Shown here in pieces: positions 1-12,600 of a stretch of 64,000 bases of DNA. Position 1 is the first letter of the stretch, and each line of letters starts with the position of its first letter. This stretch comes from Magicicada septendecula (Eukaryota > Arthropoda > Insecta > Hemiptera > Cicadidae). A model generated the notes under the pieces. It was not told the DNA's origin, did no database searches, and saw nothing but the letters and a program-made list of their open reading frames with translations. The stretch spans positions 433,769,958 through 433,833,957 of the forward strand of contig CM068372.1 of the NCBI GenBank assembly GCA_034769895.1. Reading direction: 5' to 3'. Position numbers and translations under genes: made by a program.

Positions 1-1790
1 TATACAAATGACATAACCTGATTTTAAAAATAAGAGAAAATATATGTTTTTATGCCTAGTACATTAAACTTGAGAAAATTACTAATAACAAAACTGACTT
101 TAAATCTGTAGCGAAAGCCCTATAAAGAAATGAGTGGAAATCTAAGTTGGATGCTGTGTTGTAGACATGTCAGTCTCTGAACTGACAATTTACTATACAT
201 ATATTGAAATTTTACAATTAATTCTTAGTGTTCACACTAAACTGTCCCATCAATTGGGGATCCAAATGAATGTATACTTGAACGGTAAAAACTGATGATT
301 ATGTATATCTGGTGCCATGTTGATTCTACGTGTGAATTATAAATGGTTATTTTTCACCTGCTTATATGGCCAGAAGGATGATCTCTTATTTGTAGCGTGG
401 CGATCTCATGATTGGCATGTTGTTGTGGTCTTATTCTCTTCGGTGTCGAGTGTGGAGCTTTTAAGATGACATTCTTTCAGTCGTGTAGCAGGACTTGTCT
501 CTGTTCGGTGAACCCTGTTCACACATTACATTTTTAGTGAGAGACCACACACAAATGCCCCCACTGTTTGGACACCCTCCAAAATCATAAATAAAAACAA
601 CACCTAGTTATGTTGTACATAATAAAACTTGGTAACATTATTCTGGCCAACATGCCTTACTTAAAAAGTTCTCTAACAATGATTCTTTATAACGCTTTAT
701 AACTTGAACCTCACTGAATGTGAGTTGCTTTTGCAATATAATAATTTATCTTGGCTCTGTAACATCTTATGAACTTATTACTTTGAGTGAAATTGAGGTT
801 ACCACGTGGCGCAGAATTTATTTAAAACACATAGTTTTTTACTCCATAGAATCTGAGAATCCTATTACTTTGAATGAGACATGATTTACGTTTAAAACGT
901 GCCTGAGTAAGTTCCCAATTATATATGTATAAAGTTTCACAGATATTGTAGCAAAACCTTATACCACTTAATGACGACGCATTGTGTAACAGGTTAAGTG
1001 CTCAACCGAATCTCGTTACATCGGTGTTAATGAAAGTTCAAACTTAATTATTTTGTGGTTATTGTACTTTAGGTATTAAAGCCGAGATTCTGACACTCCA
1101 ATAATCAAGTTTTATTGGTTTATAAAAACTTTACGAACAATTACGTATCTTACAATGCATGCTCCGACAAGTGGGGTCTTACTCAAGCTTACTAAAAAAA
1201 CGTTGTCTCCCGTGAAATTTAGTATACAATTAATATAATGAAATCAAAACTCACCGCAGTCGTTTAAGAAACTTATCTCATAGTTATAAGATGTAGATGC
1301 TAGATTTTCACACTTCTCTCCACCGAAGAAATTTTCCACGAGGCCGTGAGTTAGGCTTCCATGTTGAGACAAAAAAAAACGGAACGCCGTACTCGTTTGG
1401 GTAACGAAAATCTCACCAGGCTGCAGCACTGTTGTTTAAAACTGCTGGAAAAACTCAGCAGACGGCAACACCGATCAAACTGTGTAAAATCGAAAACGGT
1501 AGCCTCTCCTATCCGCGTGTAGAGAGCAGCACTCATTATTACTTTAATTTTTGTACTGTCCTTACCGTCAAAACTGCCAATAAAATGACTGAACTTAGCG
1601 CTGAATCCTTTGACTCAGCACAAGTTGTTATAAAAAGACTAGGAAATCTGCACAAGCGAATAAAGTCCATAGATATTAATTGTTATACAAAGACAATAAG
1701 CATTTCAGTGTTAATACTAACTAAGGTTTGCCCAAATCTAGGTGTAGGTGAGTCTGATCATTCCTAGATTACTCAACAATGCGCAGCATA
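1..1790. other. AT-rich stretch, no gene recognised
   Basis: I see no domain, RNA gene or transposon end here. Short open frames exist at about 1244-1536 (- strand) and 1432-1767 (+ strand), but they overlap one another and have no recognisable motif. The GC-richer patch near 380-540 has no long frame. Confidence 0.5.
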
Positions 1791-3990
1791 TAATTTTATT
1801 TATTTATTTTTTTTTTTTTAACTATTTGCAATCAATATAACGTAAAAATAACATACTATAAGCAAATCTTTTGTATGAGAAAAAATAGGTGTTGACCATG
1901 TGGAGCTGTTATCCTGTGATAACAAACTCAGTTATTACTTAAAAGTAAGTTGCAGAAAGAAACAACAGTCACAAAGATTGTGGTTGCTTAAATCTAGATG
2001 GTAGGTCTAGTATTTTTTGTCTCTTTAATCTATGAGTGTCTTCACTATTGTCTAGCAAATTGATTGCAAGAATATTAGGGTGTAGTTCTAGTTTACTTAA
2101 ATACTTTTCACTGCACTTACTTCGTCTGTAACAGATGACACTTTTAAGTCACAGAGGATTTCTCTATTTGGTATAAACCAGGGTGCATTTGTTATAATCC
2201 GTAGAACTTTTGTCTGGAATCGTTCTAGTATCTCTATATTAGACGTTGATGCCGACCCCCACAGCTGTATGCGGTAGGTCCAGATTGGTTTGAATGCCAC
2301 TTTGTAGAGTAGTAATTTGTTGCTAAGGGACAGAGTTCATTTACGTTCAATCAGCCAATAGTATTTGCTGAGTTTATGGCCAAGTTGTTTTCTTTTGTTG
2401 AAAATATGCGTCTTCCATGTCAAGACTTTATCCAAATGAATGCCCAGATATTTAACATTGTCCGCTTGTGGTAGGTAATGGCCATTGAAAGAGACTTGAG
2501 GTGACGCTCCTCTGCACTTAGTGAAAGTGCATGGACAGATTTTGTTTCATTGATCAGGATGCGCCATGATTTCGTCCAACGTTGAATTTGATCCAAGTGT
2601 TGTTGAAGCATTCTCGCAGCAATGCCAGGATCTGCATGACTAGCCAGTATTGCTTTGTCATCGGCAAACGTTGCTGTTCGGGTATAGGGACAAGTAGGAA
2701 GATCTGACGTGAAAAGTAGATATAACGTTGGTCCAAGGACGTTTCCTTGTGAACACCAGCTCCGACAGGGTACAACTGTGTTACTTCTCGTCCATATTTA
2801 ACCCTAAAGTACCTTTCATGCAGGTACGACTTCAGAATAAGATATAGCGTGTGAGGAAGTACTTTTTTAAGTTTGTAAAGGAGGCCCACGTGCCAAACCC
2901 TATCGAAGGCCTGGCTTACGTCAAGGAAGGCCGCGGTACAGTAACCCTTTTTTCCAAAAGTATGATTGATGAGTTCAGCTACCCGGTGAACTTGTTCTGT
3001 AGGGCTCTGTCCTTTATTGAAGCCAAACTGGTGGTCGGGTATCAAGTTTTTTCCTCAATCACAGTTGTTAGTCTTCGGAGAATAAGTTTTTCTAGAAGTT
3101 TACCGAGTATCGGTAACAGGCTAATAGGTCTGTAGGATGTTACATCATTAGGTGGTTTGCCTGGTTTTTGAATAAGGATGATATCTGCCACTTTCCACTG
3201 AGGTGGAAAGTATCCAAGACGTAGAATTGCATTGTATATCACTGTAAGTAGTACTATTCCTTTTCTCGGTAACTCTTTAATAAGACACCCGGTGATAAGG
3301 TCATAACCAGGTGATTTTTTGGAATTCAGTTCATTTTTTACCATAAACATCACTTCTTTAACTGTAAGAAATTTTGGTAACGGTGACATTTGGTACGGTG
3401 CCTGTAAAAAGTTTTCAATTTCAGCGTCATCTACTGAATAATTTTGAGATGGTAACGGTTGGAACACTTTTTCCAGCTGAAGTCCGAAGGTGGTGGCCTT
3501 TTCATGATCTGTACGAGCCCAGGATCCATCCTCTTTCCGGATTGGTGGAATAGGGTTTTTGGGATGTTTTAGGTTTCTCGTTGCTTGCCAAATAGAGTAG
3601 TCTGTTTCAGCAGTATTTGTAAGGGTTTCTAGAACGTTCTTTAGTGATTCGTTTTTTAACTTTTTAATTTGAGTTTTTAGTTCTCTGGAGGCCTTGTCGT
3701 AACGTCTTTTGTCAGAGGGGTATTTGGAATTATACCAAATCCTTCTTAGCCGACTTTTGATTGCTATTTTTTCCCTGACTGCTACTGGACAGCTGTGATT
3801 TCTTCTTTTTTGAGGGATTTCCGGTGTAGCTTCCCAAGCGGATTCTTGAATTATACAGTTTAGCGTGTTTACCGCTACCTCTATGTCCATGTTGTTTTTG
3901 AGGGGAATCTGTAAGTTTATCTTCCGGTCAACGAGTTGTCTGAAGTACTCCCAATCAGTTCTCAAGCTTAATTTAGGCCATAAGGGAAAG
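1791..3990 (-). mobile_element. Jockey-clade non-LTR retrotransposon, 5'-truncated and degenerate
   Basis: This is a LINE copy lying on the - strand. Its 3' end is an A-rich tail (T-run at about 1807-1819 on the + strand, with ATTTA-type repeats to 1791). Upstream of that is a short 3' UTR and the end of a reverse-transcriptase ORF (stop at 1969-1971). The 5' part is missing: the first recognisable residues belong to the linker between endonuclease and reverse transcriptase, so ORF1 (gag) and the APE-type endonuclease are lost. 5' truncation with a 3' poly(A) tail is the usual product of target-primed reverse transcription. I could not identify a target duplication. Confidence 0.85.
1969..3990 (-). 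pseudogene. Jockey-like reverse transcriptase, frameshifted
   Basis: The protein would be the pol ORF of a Jockey-type LINE, which copies its own RNA at a nicked chromosomal site. Read on the - strand: a pre-RT linker beginning near LSLRTDWEYFRQLVD; then motif YRPISLLPILGKLLEKL (about 3080-3130); a frame change near 3045; DHQFGFNKGQSPTEQVHRV; and the motif A aspartate in FLDVSQAFDRVW (about 2900). A second shift then follows, so that the motif C box FADD (about 2660-2675) is in a different frame from motif A. The frame continues through HLDQIQRWTKSWRI, the thumb-like region with WGSAS and ILERFQTKVLRII (2200-2270), and ends LDLPSRFKQPQSL before the stop at 1969. At least three frame changes are needed to read it, so it cannot make a working enzyme. 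Family assignment rests on recognised motif order and is secure at clade level. Confidence 0.85.
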
Positions 3991-5280
3991 CTTATATATT
4001 GAGTACAGCACAGCGGAACAGCTCTGTTAGATATTGAAAAGAATGAAAGCAAAATCTCTATCTTTGTCCCAAAGTTTAATGTAAAAAAAAGGAAAACGTG
4101 AAGTGAAACGAATGCGGATGCCTTGTAATAAAACACTAGAATTTTCCTAACTTCTTCATCTGGATTGGCAATGCGTGGAATAGAAATTGAGAGTTCTGTG
4201 TGGACACTGACTAAGCAGCTACATCTTAAAAGTTTTAAAGCAAGCTCTGGTTAGTTGTTTAGATTTCATAGGCGTTGTAATATTTCAAACCGACATTCTT
4301 AGTGCTGAAGTTGAATCTCTTAAGCCTTTGAAAGAACAACTAAACGATTTAATTTATAAAAGTTTTAACGTTAAACCAACTTAACAATATTGATGATCCG
4401 AACTTATTTTGTTAGCTCTGAAAAAAAGCAAGGAATTTGTATCGGTTCTGTTGTGTGTAAGTATGGACGGCAGTCACACGTGCATTAAAAACCGTAATGG
4501 ACACTCTGTCTATTCACCATCATAATTCACGTAAAGCTTAGTGTACAACAGCTATAATAACAAATTTGTTACAAATTAAAGCTAAAAGAAACTTTACAAA
4601 TAAAGTAAAAAAAATTTAACAATACTTCATGCACTAAAAAGTGAATTCCAGAGAACCACGTAAAGGTCATGGGCTTGCTAGATAAATATATCTCCCAAAA
4701 CTGATGTTGAAATACGTACTTTGCAGTAGAGATAAGACAATTAAATGCACATTCTTGCCAACTAAAGCAACAGATGTGTTTCAGCCAATGGACCAAGGTG
4801 CAATCTACACACAAAGTAAATCGATTCTCTTAATGAAATTTTAGAAGTCGAGGAGTTACTTGTCGGAGAAGAAGTCTTTGGTAACAGAAATTGCGAAGTT
4901 TGACGGCGTTACATACCATAGATAATTTAAAACTTTACAGCTGGTGTAAACAAAATAACTTAACTTTTAATCTTTAGGAGATGCATCGAATTACTTTTCT
5001 TGGGTAAAGAATTTATTTCCCCCTAAAGAGAAAATGGCGAAATAGAAGACTTCCCGAGATCCTTGCTGTGTCATTAGAAAGTATTGAATCCTGCCTTGTA
5101 CAGATAAAGTGATCCTGGCTATCACGTAATGGCAGAAGAGAAGAAAATTATTAGTGTAACAGGAACAGCTTTAATTTTACAAAAGGAAGATGATTAAAAA
5201 GGAGAAAACTCTCAGCCAAGAATTAAGGTGAGCAAATTAAAAGATTAGCTTGTTGGTACATCCTCTTCATTCACTTATTA
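3991..5280. other. AT-rich stretch, no gene recognised
   Basis: Between the Jockey relic and the Penelope-like element there is no recognisable coding region. The frame at 4569-4814 (- strand) has no motif and looks like chance openness. Confidence 0.5.
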
Positions 5281-5283
5281 ATA

Positions 5284-5480
5284 TTTATATAAATATATAT
5301 TAACACTTTCACTGTGAACTTACTTTCAGGTTTTGATTACCCAGACGTTTCGACGTAGTATTCGTCTTTTTCAATGGGTTTTTAAATACTGAATGTCTGT
5401 ACAGTAACGGTTATGGGATGTGAGTGTGTGTGGTGGGGGTTGCTGGGGGGAGGGAGTTGGTGCTGGGATTCAAATTTTGT
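5284..5480 (-). repeat. Left inverted terminal repeat (pLTR) of Penelope-like element
   Basis: This is the reverse complement of 6502-6697, with a few substitutions. Shared landmarks are the TTAACACTTTCACTGTGAAC block, the CAGACGTTTCGACGTAGTA block, and the G-rich stretch near 5430-5460 matching the C-rich stretch near 6525-6550. Because of the inversion, the hammerhead-like motif here reads on the - strand. Confidence 0.9.
5340..5378 (-). ncRNA. Hammerhead-ribozyme-like motif (left pLTR)
   Basis: On the - strand the order is stem I arm CCCA, box TTGAAAA, stem II GACG/CGTC, box GAAA, a minimal stem III with C/G, then the potential cleavage site GTC and stem I partner TGGG. Hammerhead motifs are known in the terminal repeats of Penelope-like elements. 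The first core box differs from the canonical CUGANGA at two positions, including the catalytic guanine, so self-cleavage is doubtful. This copy keeps a 4-bp stem II, which the right copy has lost by one base. Confidence 0.5.
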
Positions 5481-5489
5481 TCGATGTTC

Positions 5490-6611
5490 TATGTCCGAAA
5501 TATTCGTACATACCATAGAACAAGAACACATATTAAACAATAACAAATACACCAACAAAATAATATATTGGCACAGATATGTTGATGACATTTTACTCCT
5601 TTACAACGGTAACAAAAGACAACTTGAAAATATCCACAAACACATTAACACTATACACCAAAAATAAAAATTCACACTTGAGTTAGAACAAAACAAGAGC
5701 ATAAACTTCTTGGACCTTACAATCACCAAAACAAACAACACACACACACATACAAAATATACAGAAAACCTACCACATCAGACATGGTCATACATAACTC
5801 ATCCAACCACCCAACTCAACACAAACACGCAGCTTTCAACTACATGCTCCATAGGCTCACTTCAATACCCCTAAACACATATGACTACCAAGAAGAACTC
5901 AACACCATCAAATATATAGCTATCAAAAATGGATACAATCCCGATTTAATAAGCAAACTACACAAACGCATCCTAAACACAAAAAATAAAACACACAAAA
6001 CCAACAGCACAAAACCCAGTAAATACATCACACTCACATACTACAATTCCAACACACACAAAATTGCTAACACATTTAGGAAACATAATTATAAAGTAGC
6101 CTACAGAACCAACAACACCATCAGGAAACACATAAATATTACTAACAAGGACATTGACACATACAGCAAAACAGGGGTTTATAAATTAAACTGCAATGAT
6201 TGTCACCAATTCTACATCGGCCAGACGGGAAGATATTTTTCCTCTAGGTATTCTGAACATCTAAAAGCCCTCACCACAAACTACATACATTCCACATATG
6301 CCACACATTTACAAAACGAAAACCACAGTTACACAAACATAGAACACAACATGGAAATACTACACTACTTACCTAAAAGTAGAAAACTAAACACAGCAGA
6401 ACAATTTGAAATTTACAGATATCACACACTACAACCATACAACATTTTAAACGAACAATTACATTACAGATCATACATACTTTTCGATATACTGATACCT
6501 ACACAAAATTTGAATCCTAGCGCCAACTCCCTCCCCCCAGCAACCCCACCACGCACACTCATATCCCATAATCGTTACTGTACAGACATTCAGTATTTAA
6601 AAACCCATTGA
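5490..6611 (+). pseudogene. Penelope-type reverse transcriptase C-terminus plus GIY-YIG endonuclease, broken
   Basis: The 5' piece (about 5490-5667) reads into YWHRYVDDILLLYNG, the RT catalytic motif C of Penelope-like elements. A stop at about 5665 and a frame change around the (CA)n tract near 5738-5752 interrupt the next block (INFLDLTITKTNN). The reading frame then stays open from about 5770 to 6611: IHNSSNHPTQHKHAAFNYML (RT thumb), then GVYKLNCNDCHQFYIGQTGR, in which GVY and YIG are the GIY-YIG nuclease signature and the C-x2-C-H is the zinc-finger-like insertion seen in Penelope endonucleases, then SRYSEHLKAL. The ORF runs into the right terminal repeat, ending at 6611 inside it. The nuclease half looks intact, while the RT half is truncated and interrupted. 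Confidence 0.85.
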
Positions 6612-6697
6612 AAAAGACAAATACTACGTCGAAACGTCTGGGTAATCAAAACCTAAAAGTAAGTTCACAGTGAAAGTGTTAATATATATTTATATAA
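6502..6697 (+). repeat. Right terminal repeat (pLTR) of Penelope-like element
   Basis: This is the inverted partner of 5284-5480. It overlaps the last ~110 bases of the endonuclease ORF and continues through the hammerhead-like motif to an AT-rich end near TATATTTATATAAA. Confidence 0.9.
6604..6642 (+). ncRNA. Hammerhead-ribozyme-like motif (right pLTR)
   Basis: The order is CCCA, TTGAAAA, stem II arms GAC/GTC, GAAA, C/GTC, TGGG. Compared with the left copy, one stem II pair is lost (G to A after GAC). The first core box lacks the consensus guanine. It is recognised by pattern only and is likely weak or inactive. Confidence 0.5.
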
Positions 6698-9600
6698 AAA
6701 TTAAAAGACTACTTGAATTTCGTCATTCAGGGTGTTGAACAATAAACAAGTGAAAACATATCTCCATAATACGGTTACTTGCAACACATTTGTTAGTTTT
6801 TGGTTAAAGGAATAAATGCTAAACAACAGCAAACAAAAAATTCCTAATTTTGCTAAGCCAGTAAATGTGGATCGTAATACAATAATTTATTATGATACAC
6901 ATCTGTCTTGCTCTTAAAGAAGAAGCAAGGCATAGATTATATACTATTAATAATAGATTATGTACTATTATGTATAAAATATTATGCACTTATGTACTTA
7001 TTACTGTTATGTAGTATAATGAAATGTACGAATTCAAGTTCAATACGCTATTCAGTACAGTGCTTTCTGTGCAAGAAAACATCAAGCCACAGTTTATTAA
7101 ATATTTTATGAAGCCAGCGCGCGCACGTGTGTGTTTGTATGTGTGTGTGTGATATAGAATCCTGGTATGTGACCAACGTGCCTTTGAAACATTTGGTTCA
7201 TAGTAATATACTAAGTACTATACACATTACAGTATAAAGTATTATATGAACAGTATGTCTGGAATAAGACATGGTGAAAGATGAAAAACTTAACAAATAT
7301 AATTGAAAGAAAAGGAATATTACGGTAACGGGGAATTATTGTTTTAAGGTAAGAAGATTTTCTTTGCAAGAAAAATATGGCCTTTCAGTAAGACAGACAA
7401 TGGTAAAGAAAACCGTGAAGTGCGACAATATCTTTTCTTTTATTTTCAAATACGTACATCTACAGTTATAACGGAATATATGTCACACAGTCTTATAAAT
7501 TTGTAGTAAATACATATTAAAATGTGCACGTTTTCATTTCTTATAAATGTCACAAAATGTATTTATTTTTTCAATTTACTGTATTTTCCTTATTATTTTA
7601 CGGTATTTACTCTTCAGTCAATCTACACTGTTTAACTGTTTCTCAAATTGTATCGGTTATTATAACTACATTCTTACAAGAAAGCATAAACTCTAAGCAT
7701 GTAGTAAAAACTATGCGAATCACTGTGTACAAAAATAAGTTATTTCATTATTAAAAATGAGACTTTAATATAAAGCAAATATTGCCAAGTCTGTTAAAAA
7801 AAATATTAATAACTGTTATCGCTGCACTATAATATTATTAATTCTATTCGTTCTACTACGGGTCAATAATTGTTATAAACAGAATAACTTGTCGAGAAAA
7901 AAATTTGGACGCTGAAGTATAACTAAGAAAAATAATTATAAAAATTAACTTGAAGGTATACTATTACTTGTACACTGTTTCAAGGATACGGTGTACAATA
8001 TACTAAAGATTATTTAGAAAACCAGATGAAACTATAGTGTAGTTCTCAGAAACTATATTGCACGCTAATTGAACTTGAAGCTTAAGAACATTTTATATAA
8101 ACACACAAACCAAATGCCATAGTGGCTGAAATATTACGTAATAATTCTCACACGCAAAGCGTCTTTCAGAACTATAAAATTATAAAATAAAAGTGGGTCT
8201 GTCAGAAATAATCGTGTATGTAAAGGCGCCTAAAAACTCTGGAATGGCTCCTTGTATGCTTCATTCGGGAACTTGTCTGCCTCCGCAGACCCAATAACAG
8301 ACTAGCCGCACGGTTTGCCTAGAACATGGGCAAAAGACTGCTCATGACTTAAGCTTGTTCGTCTTGAACTGGCAATTCATCTTGTGTTTTTTGCTTTATA
8401 CCTGATTCTGAAAAGTTCTATTTCCCTTCAGATCACTTTCTGCATCACTCTCAAACTTTGCTTCTTCGATTCCACATTGCTTTCCCTGACCGCTTTCAGT
8501 CTCCTATATAACATACTCTTTAAAAGTCTTTACTGATCCCGTAACAACTCACATTCTATTTTCATGGCAATTTTTTTGTACGTTCAATACAGGAGACAGC
8601 GCCTTTTTCCTTCTCGCACTACGTTTGTTTGCTTGTAGCCAATTTATGCGTCTTCTCCCACGGGCGCTTCTTCCAAATTATGAACAAACACTAGTCTTTC
8701 ACGGATGATCACCGTTGATATTCTTATCGTCTATTTTAGCGTCATACAATTGGTACTTCATCTGCTATCGTCTTCCGTTTGTGCATCCAGCAGTAAGGGA
8801 TGTTTGTCTTCCGTAAATTTAATGGGTATTATACGTGTCTACTCTGTTGACTAACACTGTGTTCGGTTGTAAAATAGTTAAAAAACGAAAAATGTTTTTT
8901 TTCTTTTTACTTTTATGAACTTTAAATTCTATAGAATGTATATATTTTTATGTAATAATGTTTTTCAAGAGAGCGTTAGATTTGAACTTCAATTTTTACT
9001 AAAGCGTATAAAATTTGAATTTTCCTATTAATATTTGATCTGTTAATTTTCGTAAAAACTTGAAATAAATAAATCCTATTGAATTCATGATAATATACTA
9101 TACTTTTTATTTCTAATAGTATAATAGTGTAAATTGTAGGCACATATCGTTAATGACAGGTGTAAATATTCAATACAATGTTGTGCCATAGGACCTATAG
9201 ATAATCGTAAAAATCGATAATGAAAATACTTTGTTCCAGATTCGTAAATAGAATATATTCTTACCCAAAACAGCTACACGTAATATAATCTTCAATGGCG
9301 ATTGCCGCATAGCGCTTATGCACTAAGAAAAAAAAATCTTACTTTTACAAATTACTACTAGATTATGTGGTTCTAGTAGTATTATTAGTATTAATTAGGT
9401 AAACCACATACCTACCATTATTGTAGTAACATTTTAAAGCTTTGCCTGTACTGTATTGACTTAGTATTTTTACAGACCGGACGGATACAACAAGCTCAAC
9501 CATCCACATTTATTGAAAAAACTTATATATTTCTAGTTCCTTTAAAATGTTTAAAAGTTTTACTGTGTTCTGCCTGCGGTACCAGAAACGTAATATCTAT

Positions 9601-12600
9601 TCTATACTTAGTTATAATCACCTGTAATTCGATGTTGCATTCCTCGGGTTGATCTTGACTTTTTTAAACTCCGTACACTAGCTTAAAGTTAAGAAATACA
9701 CTAAATATACTCAAATATGTGAACAGTCCAAAGATTTTCATTTTTGTCTTACAAAGACATTTTGTTTCAAGAATGAACGCTATGTATAATTAAGATAAAA
9801 AAGGTAAACTACTACGTGAAGTTTACCTGTATTAGCGGCAACTCTACAATATCTTAATGATTTAATATCCAGTAATATTTTACGTAGTAATGTTCACGAC
9901 ATAGAAAATATCATATACAATTATAGGAAAACACTAAGCGGGATTGTTTTTAATGTAATAGAGCCTAATCTACTATTACCTAAAACCTGCTTAATAATAT
10001 TTTACGATTAAATTGGTGTTTTGCCACTCATTTAGCTGTTAACTGCCATTAATGTATTCAGTGTAATTACACGACAAGAACTAATCGATAAGAACTTTTG
10101 CTCTAATAATTTAATTTGTGTTCTTATATTTTCTAACATGATTCAAAATAAGGAATTACTACTTTATTGCACTGAAGTTACGGTCAAATGTGAAAAGATA
10201 TTGATATGGAACTTATAATTTTACTAAACAAATTTAATTAAAAACTTTTAAAACACAATTATGTATATCTGTGACAGGAAAGTGTTTCCTTTCCGATTTA
10301 TAAGTTGAAAGTTAAACGTTTTCCTAAGAAAGCCCCTGTCTCAAGTCGATAATTATGAGGAATTCTAGAACCAAGTTGCAATTTTGAAAGACGTTTCAAA
10401 AAACCTCATTTTTATATAATAAGTTAACTTTTATAAAACAATAATCTTGTGTTGTGTACCAGTATTGTTTAATATATTGTCACTTCAATTATTTATTCAT
10501 TAAACAAAAGTGTAACCGTTTGAGTATTGTTTTTAAATAAACGTTTTTTGAATCCTTATTTAATTTCAAATTTTATATAGATGATTTATTTTCATACAGT
10601 GAATGTAATTTAATAAAAAAAACTGGCAAAGATATCATTAAAAAAAACTCATGTCATATCATTTATACTGAATAGAAGTCAGTGTTAAAGAAATCTACAG
10701 AGAATTTTCAAAATTGTCAACCATTCGCCAGACATTATCTTACCAATAGTGTTCTATAGTAGAGTAAGTGTATTGAGTACTTAACAATAAAACAAACACT
10801 ACTGCCCTAGTAAATTCCTGATATAAGTAACCACAATTTAAAAGTATGATCACGTACTCATGCGGTTCTATGTAGAAAAGTGCTATGGAGTGCCTGTTGT
10901 TCTATAATCAATCTTGAAAATTAGGTTCAAAACCTGACACAATGTTCAGATTTATTTTCTGTGGTACATAAAACATTTCCGAAACTGCTCCTTAGTGTAA
11001 TATAAATCGGCGAAATATATATTGTAACGTACTGCTAACGAGGCGTCCACCACTTATGAGTGTACTACAGTTACAGGTATATAGTTAGTTCAGCCCCACT
11101 GTTGTAAGCGCCAATCTGTAACGTAGCGGTTTTTGATATAGGAGAGTTATATTATATGCCCCCCGTTGTTATGCGCCAATCTTGTAACGTCCTGTCTTGA
11201 TATATCAAAGTTTCCGCCTCTCCGCAGTCGCCACTTATGAATTATAATAACTGAAGTTTAAAAAAAATAAAGTGTTTTGTAATGTTACTCTATCTACGCA
11301 GAAAACGAGAGTGTGTGATTTGGGGTCAAGTAGGGAAATTGTTCAGCCTTATGAGGAAGAGAGAGTAAGTACCGATTATTTACACTCGGTTTAGGCGATT
11401 TCTGAAATTTTTTCAAATTGTTCGCTGTGATTTAAATCAGCGGATTGTGAGACGAGTTTCCACGCCTAGTTCAACCAACCTACACTATAGCAAAATATGA
11501 CCCGATGGATTGATCTCTTCTGTTTTTGTGCTGAAATCTATCACAACTACCCACTACAAAAATTATAACACATTTTTATTATTCAATATCATTTTTCAAT
11601 AATATTATTTATTTATATTATTGGTTTTTGTTTCCTGCCACCAAAATACAAGTGTCACAATTGATCTTTCCTCAAATAAAACATAAGATCGACTTCATCG
11701 AGTAAACATAGAATTGTCTAAAGAAAATAAACATATATGGTTTTGTTTACCAAACTTTACACTATTTTTTAAATCATCAATTAATATATAATTCTTAATA
11801 ATTCCCCAGGGTTAAGGGTAAGTTCTTTTTGTTATGAGATGGTCAGAAATGGATAATTACTAAGCTTTACAAATACCGAAAAAATATTAAATAAAATTTG
11901 TTTATTTTTTATTTAGTATGTAGTTCCAGAAATGTCCGTAAGAGAGCAGCGTGCGTTTGTTTACTTGAACACATGAGATTAAATTTGACTAGTTTCGTGT
12001 TCTATATCACCGTTCGGAATGCGTTTTCTTCGTTAACTATTAGACAAAATGTTTATATTACCTCTCTTCTTATAGCTCTTACTGGAATGAAGCCTTTTCT
12101 CTGGTGAGGTCCGTCTTGAGTTATAATTTCATTACCGTCTGGCTCATATTCTTTCGTCGACTTGAAACATGGCGAAACTAGGCCGAATCATCAGAAGGTT
12201 TTCTTTCACTGTTTATTAGGGAGTATAACCATTTAATTTTGATAAATTAGGTATGATTATATAGTGTTCATATTGCTTTTTAATTTGGTACTAATTTTCA
12301 CTTCTCCAAAGTTTCAGAAAGGATATTTTATTAGAATTGTAGTAGCATCATTTTGTCAACTCGCCAGGTTTTTTTCCAAATTTTATTATTAACAATACTT
12401 GTTATTTCCGTCACTCTTAGTAACCCATAATATTTTTATTATACAGGCAGTTTGTAATTATTATAAATTTATATTTTATTTACCGAAAAATAATTCTTTT
12501 CCATTCCGGTTTCTTTACCAATTTAGTTCACATAATAGGTTTTTGTTCATTTTCGTATGACCTTGTATATAAGTATTTGATATTTTTATTATCTTTAAAT

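Larger units (their letters stand above)
5284..6697 (+). mobile_element. Penelope-like element with inverted terminal repeats
   Basis: The body encodes the C-terminal part of a Penelope-type reverse transcriptase and a GIY-YIG endonuclease on the + strand. It is bounded by a ~196-bp repeat in opposite orientation at each end. The left repeat fuses directly into RT sequence just before the YVDD box, so most of the RT is missing. 5' truncation joined to an inverted terminal repeat (pLTR) is a known arrangement for Penelope-like elements. A direct repeat of about 11 bases (AAATTAAAAGA) lies at 5235-5245 and again just after the right repeat (about 6699-6709). It could be a target duplication, although 38 bases separate the left copy from the inverted repeat. 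Confidence 0.85.
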
